From NCBI GenBank assembly GCA_033558025.1, contig JAUCEF010000075.1:1-38089 (forward strand): DNA of 38,089 nt, given 5' to 3'. The first letter of the stretch is position 1. Each line of letters starts with the position of its first letter. The translations under genes and the position numbers were made by a program. Below, one piece after another: positions 1 to 9,572 of this stretch. The notes under the pieces are model-generated. The model did no database searches and was not told where the DNA came from. It was given only the letters and a program-made list of their open reading frames with translations. This DNA is from Phytophthora sp. 'mugwort'. Its lineage: Eukaryota > Oomycota > Peronosporomycetes > Peronosporales > Peronosporaceae.

Positions 1-903
1 AATATGGAGATGATTTGTGGTTAGGAGTGAAAGGCTAATCAAACTCAGAGATAGCTGGTTTTCCGCGAAATCTATTGAAGTAGAGCATTTAAAATCTTTT
101 TTTGGGGTAGAGCACTCATTGAGCTAGGGGGTGTAAAAACTTACTGAATTCTTGGAAACTCCGAATACAAAAAAAAGTAATTTAAATAGACAGACATTAG
201 GCGCTAAGGTCTTTTGTCAAAAGGGAAACAGCCCAGATTGATCGCTAAGGTCTCTAAATAATATTCTAAGTGAAAAAGGAAGTGAAAAAATGATTACAAC
301 CCATAGGTAGGCTTGGAAGCAGCCATCCTTTAAAGAAAGCGTAATAGCTCATTGGTCTAGTTTTTTTGCGCCTAAAATGTATCGAGACTTAAGAAATTTA
401 CCGAAGCGGCAAGTTTTATTTTTAATAAAACGGTAGCGGAACATTCTGTATGTTAATAAAGATATATTGTGAAATATGTTGAAGATATCAGAAAAGAAAA
501 TGCTGGCATTAGTAACAAAAAATAACGAATATAAATCGTTATCACCGTAAATCCAAGGGTTTCTATGTTAAGATGTATTACATAGAGTGAAACGGCCCCT
601 AAGAAAGATTGACGAAAGCAGATTTTGATGGGATAATTTTTAAATTAAATTTTTTTAAAAAAGTGACAAAAATTTTTAATTTTTCAGGAAATAGCTTTTT
701 TAATTAAAAACCGTACCCTAAACCGACACAGGTGGATAGGTCGAGTAGACTAAGGTGAATGAGAGAACTATATTGAAGGAACTCGGCAAAATGACTTTGT
801 AACTTCGGGATAAAAAGTACCTAATTATTTTTAATAATTAGGTGTCACAAAATAGGGGGTTGCGACTGTTTAATAAAAACTTAGGACTCTGCTAAATGGT
901 AAC

Positions 904-941
<38 letters not shown>

Positions 942-999
942 ATTAAAAGGAAATGTTTGCGCATTAAATGGAAGTCCCAGTAAACGGCGGCCGTAACTC

Positions 1000-1056
<57 letters not shown>

Positions 1057-1492
1057 TGTAACGACATCCCCGCTGTCTCCAATATAGACTCAGTGAATTT
1101 GAATTATCCGTGAAGATGCGGATTTTCTATAGTTAGACGGAAAGACCCCGTGAACCTTTACTACATCTTTATATTGTTATTTTATCTAATATGTGTAGTA
1201 TAAGTGGTAATCTTTTAAACCTTTACGCTAGTAAATTGTATAGATATTCTTGAAATACCACTCTTATTAAAATAAATAACTAATATTTTTTAAATAGACA
1301 TTGTATGGTTGGTAGTTTGACTGGGGCGGTCACCTCCTAAAGAGTAACGGAGGTGTACAAAGGTAAGCTCAAATTGGATAATATTATCAATTGTAGAGCA
1401 TAATGGTAAAAGCTTGCTTGACTGTAAGATAGACATATCAAACAGGGACGAAAGTCGGTCATAGTGATCCGATAATTCTTTGTGGAAAGATT

Positions 1493-1535
<43 letters not shown>

Positions 1536-1613
1536 GACTCCTAAGAGCTCCTATCGACGGAGTCGTTTGGCACCTCGATGTCGACTCATCACATCCTGGA
1601 GCTGAAGAAGGTT

Positions 1614-1653
<40 letters not shown>

Positions 1654-1942
1654 TTGGGTTTAGAACGTCGTGAGACAGTTTGGTTCCTATCTTCTATAGA
1701 TATTTTGAAAAATGCAAGAATCTAACTCTAGTACGAGAGGACCGAGAAGGGTAAATCTCTGGTGTATCGGTTGTTGAGAGGCATAGCCGAGTAGCTAAAT
1801 TTATTTTGGATAATTACTGAAAGCATCTAAGTAAGAAACCATTCTTAAAAATTTTTCATATAAAAACTGTAAAAGATGATTACATTAATAGGTTTTAAGT
1901 ATAAGTATTGTAAAATATTTAGCTTAAAAATACTAAAAGTTT
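1..1942 (+). rRNA. rnl: Mitochondrial large subunit rRNA, 3' part (5' end outside window)
   Basis: This is the 3' portion of 23S-like rRNA. The window opens at the segment matching bacterial 23S near position 780 (GTGAAAGGCTAATCAAACT), so roughly the first third of the gene lies upstream. Domain IV-VI landmarks are present: GACGGTCCTAAGGTAGCGAA near 1000, the peptidyl transferase stretch around 1490-1700, and the sarcin-ricin loop AGTACGAGAGGACC near 1730. The 3' boundary is estimated from the last 23S-like bases (TTAGCTTAAAAATACTAA) and is uncertain by about 10-20 bases. No intron was seen at the usual conserved sites. It heads the tRNA and ribosomal protein cluster that follows on the same strand. 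Confidence 0.96.
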
Positions 1943-1963
1943 TAAAAATTAAAATATAATTAT

Positions 1964-2035
1964 TTCTTTGTAGCTCAACGGTAGAGCAAATGGCTGTTAA
2001 CCATTAGGTTGTAGGTTCAAATCCTATCAAAGAAG
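1964..2035 (+). tRNA. trnN: tRNA-Asn(GUU)
   Basis: A full cloverleaf with a 7-bp acceptor (TTCTTTG/CAAAGAA), the anticodon loop CTGTTAA giving GTT, and a T arm with TTCAAAT. It sits 21 bases after the estimated rnl end and opens a five-tRNA cluster. Confidence 0.95.
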
Positions 2036-2047
2036 TTTTATATTTTA

Positions 2048-2136
2048 GGTCGAATAGCCAAGTCAGGTTTAAGGCAGTAGTTTGCTAAACTATCAGTTAA
2101 TTTATTAACTCGTGGGTTCAAATCCCACTTCGACTT
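2048..2136 (+). tRNA. trnS: tRNA-Ser(GCU)
   Basis: A class II tRNA with a long variable arm. The anticodon loop TTGCTAA gives GCT. The acceptor GGTCGAA pairs with TTCGACT, including one G-T pair. Confidence 0.93.
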
Positions 2137-2160
2137 ATTTTATTAATAAAGTATTAATAA

Positions 2161-2232
2161 GATGATGTAGTTTAATGGTAGAGCGTGGGAATCATAATCC
2201 TAATGTTGTAGGTTCAAATCCTACCATCATTA
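2161..2232 (+). tRNA. tRNA with CAU anticodon, possibly tRNA-Ile(CAU) or elongator Met
   Basis: A cloverleaf with acceptor GATGATG and anticodon loop ATCATAA (CAT). Three CAU tRNAs occur in the window. The one at 2338 looks like the initiator and the one at 36964 like elongator Met, so by elimination this may be the lysidine-type Ile tRNA that reads AUA codons, which are common in these genes. The sequence alone does not settle this. Confidence 0.85.
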
Positions 2233-2244
2233 ATTATCTTTAAA

Positions 2245-2319
2245 CGGAAGGTAGCATAGTCTGGCTAATGCGTCTGTTTTGGGAACAGAAGATCAAAGGT
2301 TCAAATCCTTTTCTTCCGA
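2245..2319 (+). tRNA. trnP: tRNA-Pro(UGG)
   Basis: A cloverleaf with acceptor CGGAAGG pairing with TCTTCCG. The anticodon loop TTTGGGA gives TGG, and the T arm carries TTCAAAT. Confidence 0.94.
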
Positions 2320-2337
2320 AAAAGGAAGAAAATATAA

Positions 2338-2409
2338 GATGAGATAGAGTAATAGGTAACTTATCAGGCTCATAATCTGAAGATGTAGGTTCAAATCCTA
2401 CTCTCATCA
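2338..2409 (+). tRNA. trnfM: tRNA-Met(CAU), likely initiator
   Basis: A cloverleaf with acceptor GATGAGA pairing with TCTCATC and anticodon loop CTCATAA. The stretch GGTAACTTATCAGGCTCATA parallels the bacterial initiator tRNA D-arm to anticodon region, which supports the formyl-Met role. The rpl14 start lies 22 bases downstream. Confidence 0.88.
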
Positions 2410-2431
2410 TTTTAAAATTAATATATAATTT

Positions 2432-2803
2432 ATGATTCAAATTCAAACTAAATTAAAAGTAAATGATAATAGTGGTATTAAAATAGGACAATGTATAAAA
2501 ATTTATAAAAAAAAAATTGGAAAAATTGGGGATACAATTTTAATTTCTGCTAAAAAATTACGTTTAAATCAAAAAAAAAAAATTAAAATAATTAAAGGAG
2601 ATTTATTTAAAGCTTTAATTATACATACAACATATCAAAAAAAAAGTACAATAGGTAATATAATAAAATTTGATAAAAATTGTATAATTATTTTAAATAA
2701 TCAAAATAAACCCCTAGGAACACGTATATTTGGTCCGATTACTTCTGAATTTCGGAAGAAAAAAAATTTCAAAATATTAGCATTAGCTTCAAATATTTTA
2801 TAA
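2432..2803 (+). CDS. rpl14: Mitochondrial ribosomal protein L14
   Basis: This is large-subunit protein uL14 of 123 residues, the normal family length. It starts with MIQIQTKLKVNDNSGIKIGQ, where the conserved N-D-N-S-G of L14 is visible. The C-terminal part has the family signature GTRIFGPITSEFR. The protein binds 23S-like rRNA near the L3/L19 contact and the subunit interface. rpl5 follows six bases downstream, an order kept from the bacterial spc operon and common in stramenopile mitochondria. The reading frame is intact and very rich in lysine and isoleucine, as expected from the base composition. Confidence 0.95.
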   Translation: MIQIQTKLKVNDNSGIKIGQCIKIYKKKIGKIGDTILISAKKLRLNQKKKIKIIKGDLFKALIIHTTYQKKSTIGNIIKFDKNCIIILNNQNKPLGTRIFGPITSEFRKKKNFKILALASNIL

Positions 2804-2809
2804 AAATAT

Positions 2810-3337
2810 ATGAAAAAAAATTTACAAATCCATTATCAAAATATTACTATATACGATCTTTTAACAAAATTAAATTTTAAAAATATATTTGAAATACCTA
2901 AAATAAGTAAAATATGTTTAAATATTGGTTTTAAAAACGCTAATATTGAAAAAAAAAAATTAATTAATATAATTTTACTTTTAAAATTAATAACAAATCA
3001 AAAACCTATAATAACAAAATCAAAAAAAAATAATATTTTTTTAAAAATCAAAAAAAATTCAATTATAGGTTGTAAAATAACTTTAAGAAAAAAAAATATT
3101 TTTAATTTTTTAGAAAAAATTTTGATTTTTCTTTTTCAAAATTTAACTAAAATAAATTTTAATTTTAAAAATCAAAATATTTTAAATTTTCAAATTCGAA
3201 ATATTTTAGATTTTTTTGAATTAAAAACTGAATTTTTAAAATTCAAAGATATACCTCCAATAGATGTTTCTATTCATACAAATGCAAAAAATCATTATGA
3301 ATTATTTTTATTATTAAATTCACTATTTTTATTATAA
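2810..3337 (+). CDS. rpl5: Mitochondrial ribosomal protein L5
   Basis: This is large-subunit protein uL5 of 175 residues, which contacts 5S rRNA and the central protuberance in bacteria. Family features include an N-terminal NIFEIPKISKICLNIG segment, the ITNQKPIITKSKKN region matching the bacterial TGQKP..T.A..S motif, and GCKITLRKKNIFNFLEKIL in the middle. The sequence is divergent and AT-biased but colinear with the family over its whole length. It follows rpl14 by six bases and precedes trnG(GCC), so the three were probably transcribed together. The start ATG is the first in frame. Confidence 0.9.
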   Translation: MKKNLQIHYQNITIYDLLTKLNFKNIFEIPKISKICLNIGFKNANIEKKKLINIILLLKLITNQKPIITKSKKNNIFLKIKKNSIIGCKITLRKKNIFNFLEKILIFLFQNLTKINFNFKNQNILNFQIRNILDFFELKTEFLKFKDIPPIDVSIHTNAKNHYELFLLLNSLFLL

Positions 3338-3350
3338 AAATAATTTATTA

Positions 3351-3422
3351 GCAAAAATAGCTCAATGGTAGAGTATAACCTTGCCAAGGTTAATGTTGAG
3401 GGTTCAAATCCCTTTTTTTGCT
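3351..3422 (+). tRNA. trnG: tRNA-Gly(GCC)
   Basis: A cloverleaf with acceptor GCAAAAA pairing with TTTTTGC. The anticodon loop contains TTGCCAA, giving GCC. It lies 13 bases after rpl5, and the order rpl14-rpl5-trnG resembles other stramenopile mitochondrial genomes. Confidence 0.94.
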
Positions 3423-3428
3423 TAATTC

Positions 3429-3505
3429 AAATAAATGTACCCAAAGGCAGTATTTGGTATTTCCATTTTTTAATTAGGGAATAATATTAGTATTGACATT
3501 TATTT
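3429..3505 (+). other. Compact multi-hairpin element, candidate structured RNA
   Basis: A 77-base segment between trnG and orf176 is closed by a perfect 10-bp helix (AAATAAATGT with ACATTTATTT). Inside are three short stems: CCAAA/TTTGG with a 7-base loop, TTTCC/GGGAA with a 12-base loop, and AATA/TATT. The result is a four-way-junction shape but lacks the TTCAAAT loop and anticodon arm of a tRNA. It is less A/T-monotonous than the spacers nearby. The identity is unknown. A divergent small RNA or a processing signal are both possible. Confidence 0.35.
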
Positions 3506-3522
3506 ACTTCTTTATAAAAATT

Positions 3523-4053
3523 ATGATTTTTTTTAACATTATTAAAAGGATATTTTTTGCTTATAATCTATATAAAATTATACAAGATATATTAAAAATA
3601 CATCCTAAATTTTTTCAAAATATTTTTAAATTTATTTTAATTCTTTTACCTCTTGAAATAACTTTATTAGAAGATTTTATAGATTTAGAGACTGAGGCTG
3701 AGGAAGCTGCTTTAAAAAAAGAAGAAAAACCTAAAAGTATTTTAAAAAGAATTGACGATAATATGCCAACTATTTTCGTTTTTTTTTTTTTATCTTTTTT
3801 GTTTTATTTATTTCTAGATGCTTTTTTTTTTGATAGCGACAATTTCCCAAGCGATTTTCCTAGTAATTTTTCAACTGATTTAAATTTTGATTCAGATAGT
3901 GACTCTTTACCAAAACCACCAAAAAGAAAAATTACAAGATCTGGAAATCCTCTGAATCTATATAGATATTTTCATTATTTAGATGTTGAAACAGGTGAAC
4001 GTATAGATGATATCGATCGATTAGATCCTGATACTTATGAAATAGTGGATTAA
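3523..4053 (+). CDS. Unknown acidic membrane protein ORF (orf176)
   Basis: A 176-codon ORF of unknown function, starting at the first ATG after the structured element. The N-terminal third (residues 1-50) is hydrophobic with scattered lysines. A charged stretch ETEAEEAALKKEEKPK follows near residue 57, then a second strong hydrophobic segment FVFFFLSFLFYLFLDAFFF near residue 85. The C-terminal 90 residues are soluble-looking, with Asp/Ser/Phe repeats (SDNFPSDFPSNFSTD), a proline-basic patch PKPPKRK, and an Asp-rich end. Codon use is richer in C and G than in neighbouring ribosomal genes. No family was recognised. It could be a fast-evolving ribosomal or respiratory component, or an acquired ORF. 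Confidence 0.6.
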   Translation: MIFFNIIKRIFFAYNLYKIIQDILKIHPKFFQNIFKFILILLPLEITLLEDFIDLETEAEEAALKKEEKPKSILKRIDDNMPTIFVFFFLSFLFYLFLDAFFFDSDNFPSDFPSNFSTDLNFDSDSDSLPKPPKRKITRSGNPLNLYRYFHYLDVETGERIDDIDRLDPDTYEIVD

Positions 4054-4114
4054 TTTATTCCACTTTTTCTTTTTTAAAACAATAATAAACATTTTTTAAA
4101 CAATAAAAATATAC

Positions 4115-4186
4115 GTGATTATAGATTAATTGGTAAATCCTTTATCTTCCAAGTAAATATTATGGGTTCAAATCCCATTAATCACA
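4115..4186 (+). tRNA. trnG: tRNA-Gly(UCC)
   Basis: A cloverleaf with acceptor GTGATTA pairing with TAATCAC. The anticodon loop CTTCCAA gives TCC. With the GCC tRNA at 3351 it covers all glycine codons. Confidence 0.92.
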
Positions 4187-4203
4187 TATTTAAAATATCT
4201 TTA

Positions 4204-4287
4204 GGAGAAATGGCTGAGTGGTTAAAAGCGGCAGACTGTAAATTTGTTGAAATATTTTCTACGTAGGTTCAAATCCTACTTTCTCCA
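4204..4287 (+). tRNA. trnY: tRNA-Tyr(GUA)
   Basis: A class II tRNA with an extended variable arm. The acceptor GGAGAAA pairs with TTTCTCC, and the anticodon loop ACTGTAAAT region gives GTA. Confidence 0.94.
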
Positions 4288-4649
4288 ATAAAGATCTAAA
4301 AAAAAAAAAGGATAAACAAATTAAAAAAAGGATAAAAAGATAAAATATCTTTAAATAGTTAAGTTAAAAAGATATTTATCTTTTCAACAAAAAATTCAAA
4401 AACATATTTAGGGGGGGATCCTTTTCAAAAAATAATATTTTTTTTTCGTGATACAAAGAAATTTTTATTAATAACTAATTGAATTTTTAAAAATTAAAAA
4501 ATTTTAATCCTTTAAGACAATATAAGACAATATAAGACAATATAAGACAATATAAGACAATATAAGACAAAAATTAATATAAGAATGTTATAATATTAAA
4601 TTTTTAAATATTTGTTATTTTAAAAATTAATATTAAATAATTAATATAA
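4288..4649. other. Non-coding spacer upstream of rns with hairpin, G-run and tandem repeat
   Basis: This 360-base gap holds no credible ORF. It contains a long hairpin at 4335-4384 (AAAAGATA.. arms with one bulge), a run of seven G at 4411-4417 that stands out in this AT-rich DNA, and a 10-bp tandem repeat at 4511-4570. Its position just before rns fits a control region, but no promoter is proven. Confidence 0.6.
4511..4570. repeat. 10-bp tandem repeat, six units
   Basis: TATAAGACAA is repeated five times exactly (4521-4570), preceded by one variant TTTAAGACAA (4511-4520). The period is exactly 10, close to one helical turn. It lies about 80-100 bases before the rns start. Confidence 0.95.
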
Positions 4650-5510
4650 AACTTAAATAGAGTTTGATCCTGGCTCAGAATAAATGCTATCGGTATGCTT
4701 AACACATGCAAGTTGAATGTTTTTAAAACATAGCGAACGGGTGAGTAACACGTGAATTATCTACCTTTTAATTCAGAATAATTATTTTTATAAAAATACT
4801 GAATAAATTAATTAAAGTTTTTAACGTTAAAAGATGAGTTTGCGCAAGATTATGGTAGTTGGTAGTTTAATAGACAACCAAGCCTATTATCTTTAGCTGG
4901 TTTGAAAGAATGATCAGCCACATTGGGACTGAGACACGGCCCAAACTTTTTTAAAGGCAGCAGTGGGGAATTTTGGACAATGAGCGGAAGCTTGATCCAG
5001 CAATACCGAGTGGGTGATGACGGCTAATTAGGTTGTAAAGCTCTTTCATTAAGGAGGAAAATGACAGTACTTAAAAAAGAAGTTCCGGCTAATACCCGTG
5101 CCAGCAGCCGCGGTAATACGGGAGGAGCGAGCATTATTCGGGATGATTAGGCGTAAAGGGTTTGTAGGTAGTTTTTTAAGTTGAAAGAAACAAATTAAAG
5201 CTCAACTTTATACATTTTTTCAAAACTGATAAACTGGAGTATAAATAGAGGATAATGGAATTTCTATTGGAGTGATAAAATACGTTGATAATAGAAGGAA
5301 GACCTATGGCGAAGGCAATTATCTGGGTATATACTGACACTGAGAAACGAAAGCTTGGGTAGCGAACGGGATTAGAGACCCCGGTAGTCCATGCTGTAAA
5401 CGATGAGTGCTAATATTTAGAATTTTTAGATATAACAGCTAACGCGTTAAGCACTCCGCCTGAAAAGTATAATCGCAAGATTGAAATTCAAAGGAATTGA
5501 CGGGAGTCTA

Positions 5511-5542
<32 letters not shown>

Positions 5543-6160
5543 AATACGCGCAGAACCTTACCAACTCTTGCTAATTTTTATTTAAAATTTTTATATAAAA
5601 AACAGGTGTTGCATGGCTGTCGTCAGCTCGTGTTGTGAAATGTTTGGTTAAATCCTTTAACGAGCGCAACCCCTATGATTAGTTACTAATTTATTATAAA
5701 TAGATAAAAGTACTCTAATGAAAAAATTAATGATAGGTTAATGGAAGGTGGGGATGACGTCAAGTCTTCATGGCCCTTATGAGTTGGGCTACACACGTGC
5801 TACAATGATAATTACAATGAGAAGCAATAATGATATAAGTTGGAGCAAATCTTCAAAAATTATCTTAGTTCGAATTAAGGGCTGAAACTCGCCCTTATGA
5901 AGTTGGAATCGCTAGTAATCGCAGAACAGCATGCTGCGGTGAATATGTTACTGGACTTTGTACACACCGCCCGTCACATCAGGGAAGTTGATTGTTTTTA
6001 AAATAATTTTTAATTCTTTTATAAAATTTAATAATTATTTAAATAAAATAATTTAAAATTTTTATAAAATAAATTATAATTCCTAAAAAGTGGTTAGTAA
6101 CTTTGATGAAGTCGTAACAAGGTAGTCGTAGGGGAACCTGTGTCTGGAAGAGATCTTTAA
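4650..6160 (+). rRNA. rns: Mitochondrial small subunit rRNA
   Basis: This is a full 16S-like rRNA. Universal sites are visible: AGAGTTTGATCCTGGCTCAG at 4660, GTGCCAGCAGCCGCGGTAAT near 5098, GGATTAGAGACCCCGGTAGT near 5369, and TTGTACACACCGCCCGTCAC near 5960. The last helix (H45) region GGGGAACCTGTGTCTGGAAG is present, but the bacterial anti-Shine-Dalgarno CCTCC is not seen after it. Both ends are estimated to within about 10 bases. trnW follows. Confidence 0.96.
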
Positions 6161-6188
6161 GCATTCTTAAATTAAAATTAAAAGTCTT

Positions 6189-6260
6189 AGGAAAATAGTT
6201 TAATTGGTAAAATCATAGTCTCCAAAATTATTGTTATGGGTTCAAGTCCCATTTTTCCTG
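6189..6260 (+). tRNA. trnW: tRNA-Trp(CCA)
   Basis: A cloverleaf with acceptor AGGAAAA pairing with TTTTCCT. The anticodon loop CTCCAAA gives CCA, which reads UGG only. This fits a standard code in which UGA is a stop. Confidence 0.93.
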
Positions 6261-6401
6261 TTTATTATAAAATATTATAAATCAAAAAAATTTTATAATA
6301 TCTGAAATTAATTAAATTCAAGTTATAAAAATAAAATTTTATTTAAAATACTTTTTAATCAAAGGGAATTTAAATTTAGATTTATAATATTTTATAATAA
6401 A
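6261..6401. repeat. Perfect 21-bp inverted repeat with 99-base spacer
   Basis: The 21 bases at 6261-6281 reappear as an exact reverse complement at 6381-6401. The left arm directly abuts the 3' end of trnW. A long AT hairpin could form in RNA or DNA. Confidence 0.8.
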
Positions 6402-6707
6402 TATAGTTTTATATGTTTAAAATAAAAATATTATTATAAATATTCAATTTTAAAATTACTCCATTATTCCTAAAAAAATATTCATAAACAGATTAATTAA
6501 TGTTTATATTAAGAAAACATTCTCAATATTAAATAATTTTAATTTATTAGTTAATATTATTGATTAATCGTTAAATGAATACTCTTTAAATAATTATTAT
6601 TTCATTTTTATTATATTCTACATTAATATTTATTATTGTATATAAAAACATTTTAAAAATAATATGATTATTTAATATAAATTATTTTAATTTTTAAAAA
6701 ATTTTAT

Positions 6708-6718
6708 ATTCTTTAAGA
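6708..6718 (+). promoter_or_regulatory. ATTCTTTAAGA motif upstream of cox2
   Basis: This exact 11-mer also occurs upstream of atp9 and, on the minus strand, upstream of nad5. Here it lies 134 bases before the cox2 ATG. A promoter or RNA-processing role is inferred only from position and recurrence. Confidence 0.3.
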
Positions 6719-6852
6719 AAAAAAAAAAATAATTCAATTATTTTTACAATATAAATAATAAAATTTATATTTTTTCTTGAATATTAATATTCAAAAACTC
6801 TTAATTTTGTATATATTAAAAATTAAATAAAATAATAAATTTCAAGTATATT

Positions 6853-7629
6853 ATGACAATAATAAATTATATAAATAATCAATTCACTTTTTTAGATATG
6901 GCTGAACCTTGGCAATTAGGTTTTCAAGATCCAGCAACACCTGTTATGGAAGGTATTATTAATTTTCATCATGATTTAATGTTTTTTTTAATTATGATTA
7001 CTGTATTTGTTTGTTGGATGTTATTTAGAGTTATTACTCTTTTTGATGAAAAAAAAAATAAAATTCCAGCAACAATTGTACATGGTGCTACTATTGAAAT
7101 TATTTGGACTTCTATTCCAGCCTTAATTTTATTAACGGTAGCTATTCCATCTTTTGCTTTATTATATTCAATGGATGAAGTAATTGATCCTATTATTACT
7201 TTAAAAGTAATTGGTAGTCAATGGTATTGGAGTTATGAATATTCAGATAATTTAGAATTTTCTGATGAACCTTTAATTTTTGATAGTTATATGATTCAAG
7301 AAGATGATTTAGCAATAGGTCAATTTAGAATTTTAGAAGTTGATAATCGTGTGGTTGTTCCAACTAATAGTCATATTCGAGTATTAATTACTGCTTCAGA
7401 TGTTTTACATTCATGGGCAATACCTTCATTAGGTATAAAATTAGATGCTTGTCCTGGTCGTTTAAATCAAACATCAATGTTTATTAAACGTGAAGGTGTT
7501 TTTTATGGACAATGTAGTGAAATTTGTGGAGTAAATCATGGATTTATGCCTATTGTTGTAGAAGCTGTTTCATTAGAAGATTATTTAATTTGGTTAAAAA
7601 ATAAAATCAATTTTGATTTTAATATATAA
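6853..7629 (+). CDS. cox2: Cytochrome c oxidase subunit 2
   Basis: This is subunit II of complex IV, 258 residues, which accepts electrons from cytochrome c through the binuclear CuA centre on the intermembrane side. Two transmembrane helices lie near residues 40-64 and 84-106, followed by the cupredoxin domain. All CuA ligands are present: His186, Cys221, Glu223, Cys225, His229 and Met232. The aromatic stretch [10 protein letters not shown] near residue 121 passes electrons to CuA. The first ATG gives a short N-terminal leader, and family homology begins around [12 protein letters not shown]. It precedes cox1 with a short spacer holding a tiny TatA-like ORF. Confidence 0.98.
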   Translation: MTIINYINNQFTFLDMAEPWQLGFQDPATPVMEGIINFHHDLMFFLIMITVFVCWMLFRVITLFDEKKNKIPATIVHGATIEIIWTSIPALILLTVAIPSFALLYSMDEVIDPIITLKVIGSQWYWSYEYSDNLEFSDEPLIFDSYMIQEDDLAIGQFRILEVDNRVVVPTNSHIRVLITASDVLHSWAIPSLGIKLDACPGRLNQTSMFIKREGVFYGQCSEICGVNHGFMPIVVEAVSLEDYLIWLKNKINFDFNI

Positions 7630-7642
7630 TTAAAAAATTTTT

Positions 7643-7741
7643 ATGGTATTTAAAATCATTGGTATAATTTTTTTAATATTATTACTATTTACTGATATTA
7701 AAAAATTAATTAATAAAATCAAACAATTTTTCAATAAATAA
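7643..7741 (+). CDS. TatA-like micro-ORF between cox2 and cox1
   Basis: A 32-codon ORF begins 13 bases after cox2. One hydrophobic helix (GIIFLILLLF, residues 7-16) is followed directly by an amphipathic lysine-rich helix DIKKLINKIKQFFNK. This single-TM plus amphipathic-helix layout, with the hinge at LLLF-TD, resembles the TatA core (LLLFG..KLP.L.K.I..F). The hinge glycine and proline are absent and the ORF is at the short limit for TatA. The presence of tatC in the same genome makes a Tat partner plausible, since TatA and TatC work together. This is an inference from a very short sequence; chance is a real alternative. Confidence 0.4.
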   Translation: MVFKIIGIIFLILLLFTDIKKLINKIKQFFNK

Positions 7742-7851
7742 AAATAATTTATTTTTTTGATAATAAAAAATTAAAAAAACCAACGCTTTTTTTGATTTAA
7801 AAATAAAATATATAATTTTGCATTTAAAATAAAATTTAAAAATATAAATAA

Positions 7852-9330
<1,479 letters not shown>

Positions 9331-9341
9331 AAAAAATTTTT

Positions 9342-9381
9342 ATAATTATTAATAATTAAATTAATCTTTATTAATAATTAT
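9342..9381. terminator. Palindromic hairpin after cox1
   Basis: A perfect 14-bp inverted repeat (ATAATTATTAATAA at 9342-9355, complement at 9368-9381) lies 12 bases after the cox1 stop. It may mark an mRNA 3' end. The function is inferred from position. Confidence 0.35.
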
Positions 9382-9572
9382 ATTAAAAATTTTTAATTTA
9401 ATTAATACCGTTTTACGGTGTTTTATAAAAATTTAAAATTTTTATATTATTTAAGAGAAAAAAATATTAGTAAAATTTAAATAAAAAAAAATATTAAATC
9501 TCAAAAATTAAATCAAATAAAAATTTAATTAATAACAAATTAATTATTAATAAAATAATTTAAATTATAATT

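Larger units (their letters stand above)
6261..6852. other. Large non-coding spacer between trnW and cox2
   Basis: This 592-base stretch is AT-rich and has no ORF of meaningful length on either strand. It contains a perfect 21-bp inverted repeat (6261-6281 with 6381-6401), a segment at 6721-6772 whose inverted copy lies at about 10321-10370, and the 11-mer ATTCTTTAAGA at 6708-6718. It probably carries the 5' signals of the cox2-cox1 unit. Confidence 0.7.

Noticed and set aside
2240..2446. 68-codon minus-strand ORF
   Set aside because: It lies antisense to trnP and trnfM, and its apparent motifs are reverse-complemented tRNA arms.
3429..3505. A tRNA gene between trnG and orf176
   Set aside because: The outline is cloverleaf-like, but the T-loop, the anticodon arm geometry and the 7-bp acceptor spacing are missing.
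4511..4570. CRISPR-like array
   Set aside because: Units are 10 bp and contiguous without spacers, so it is a simple tandem repeat.
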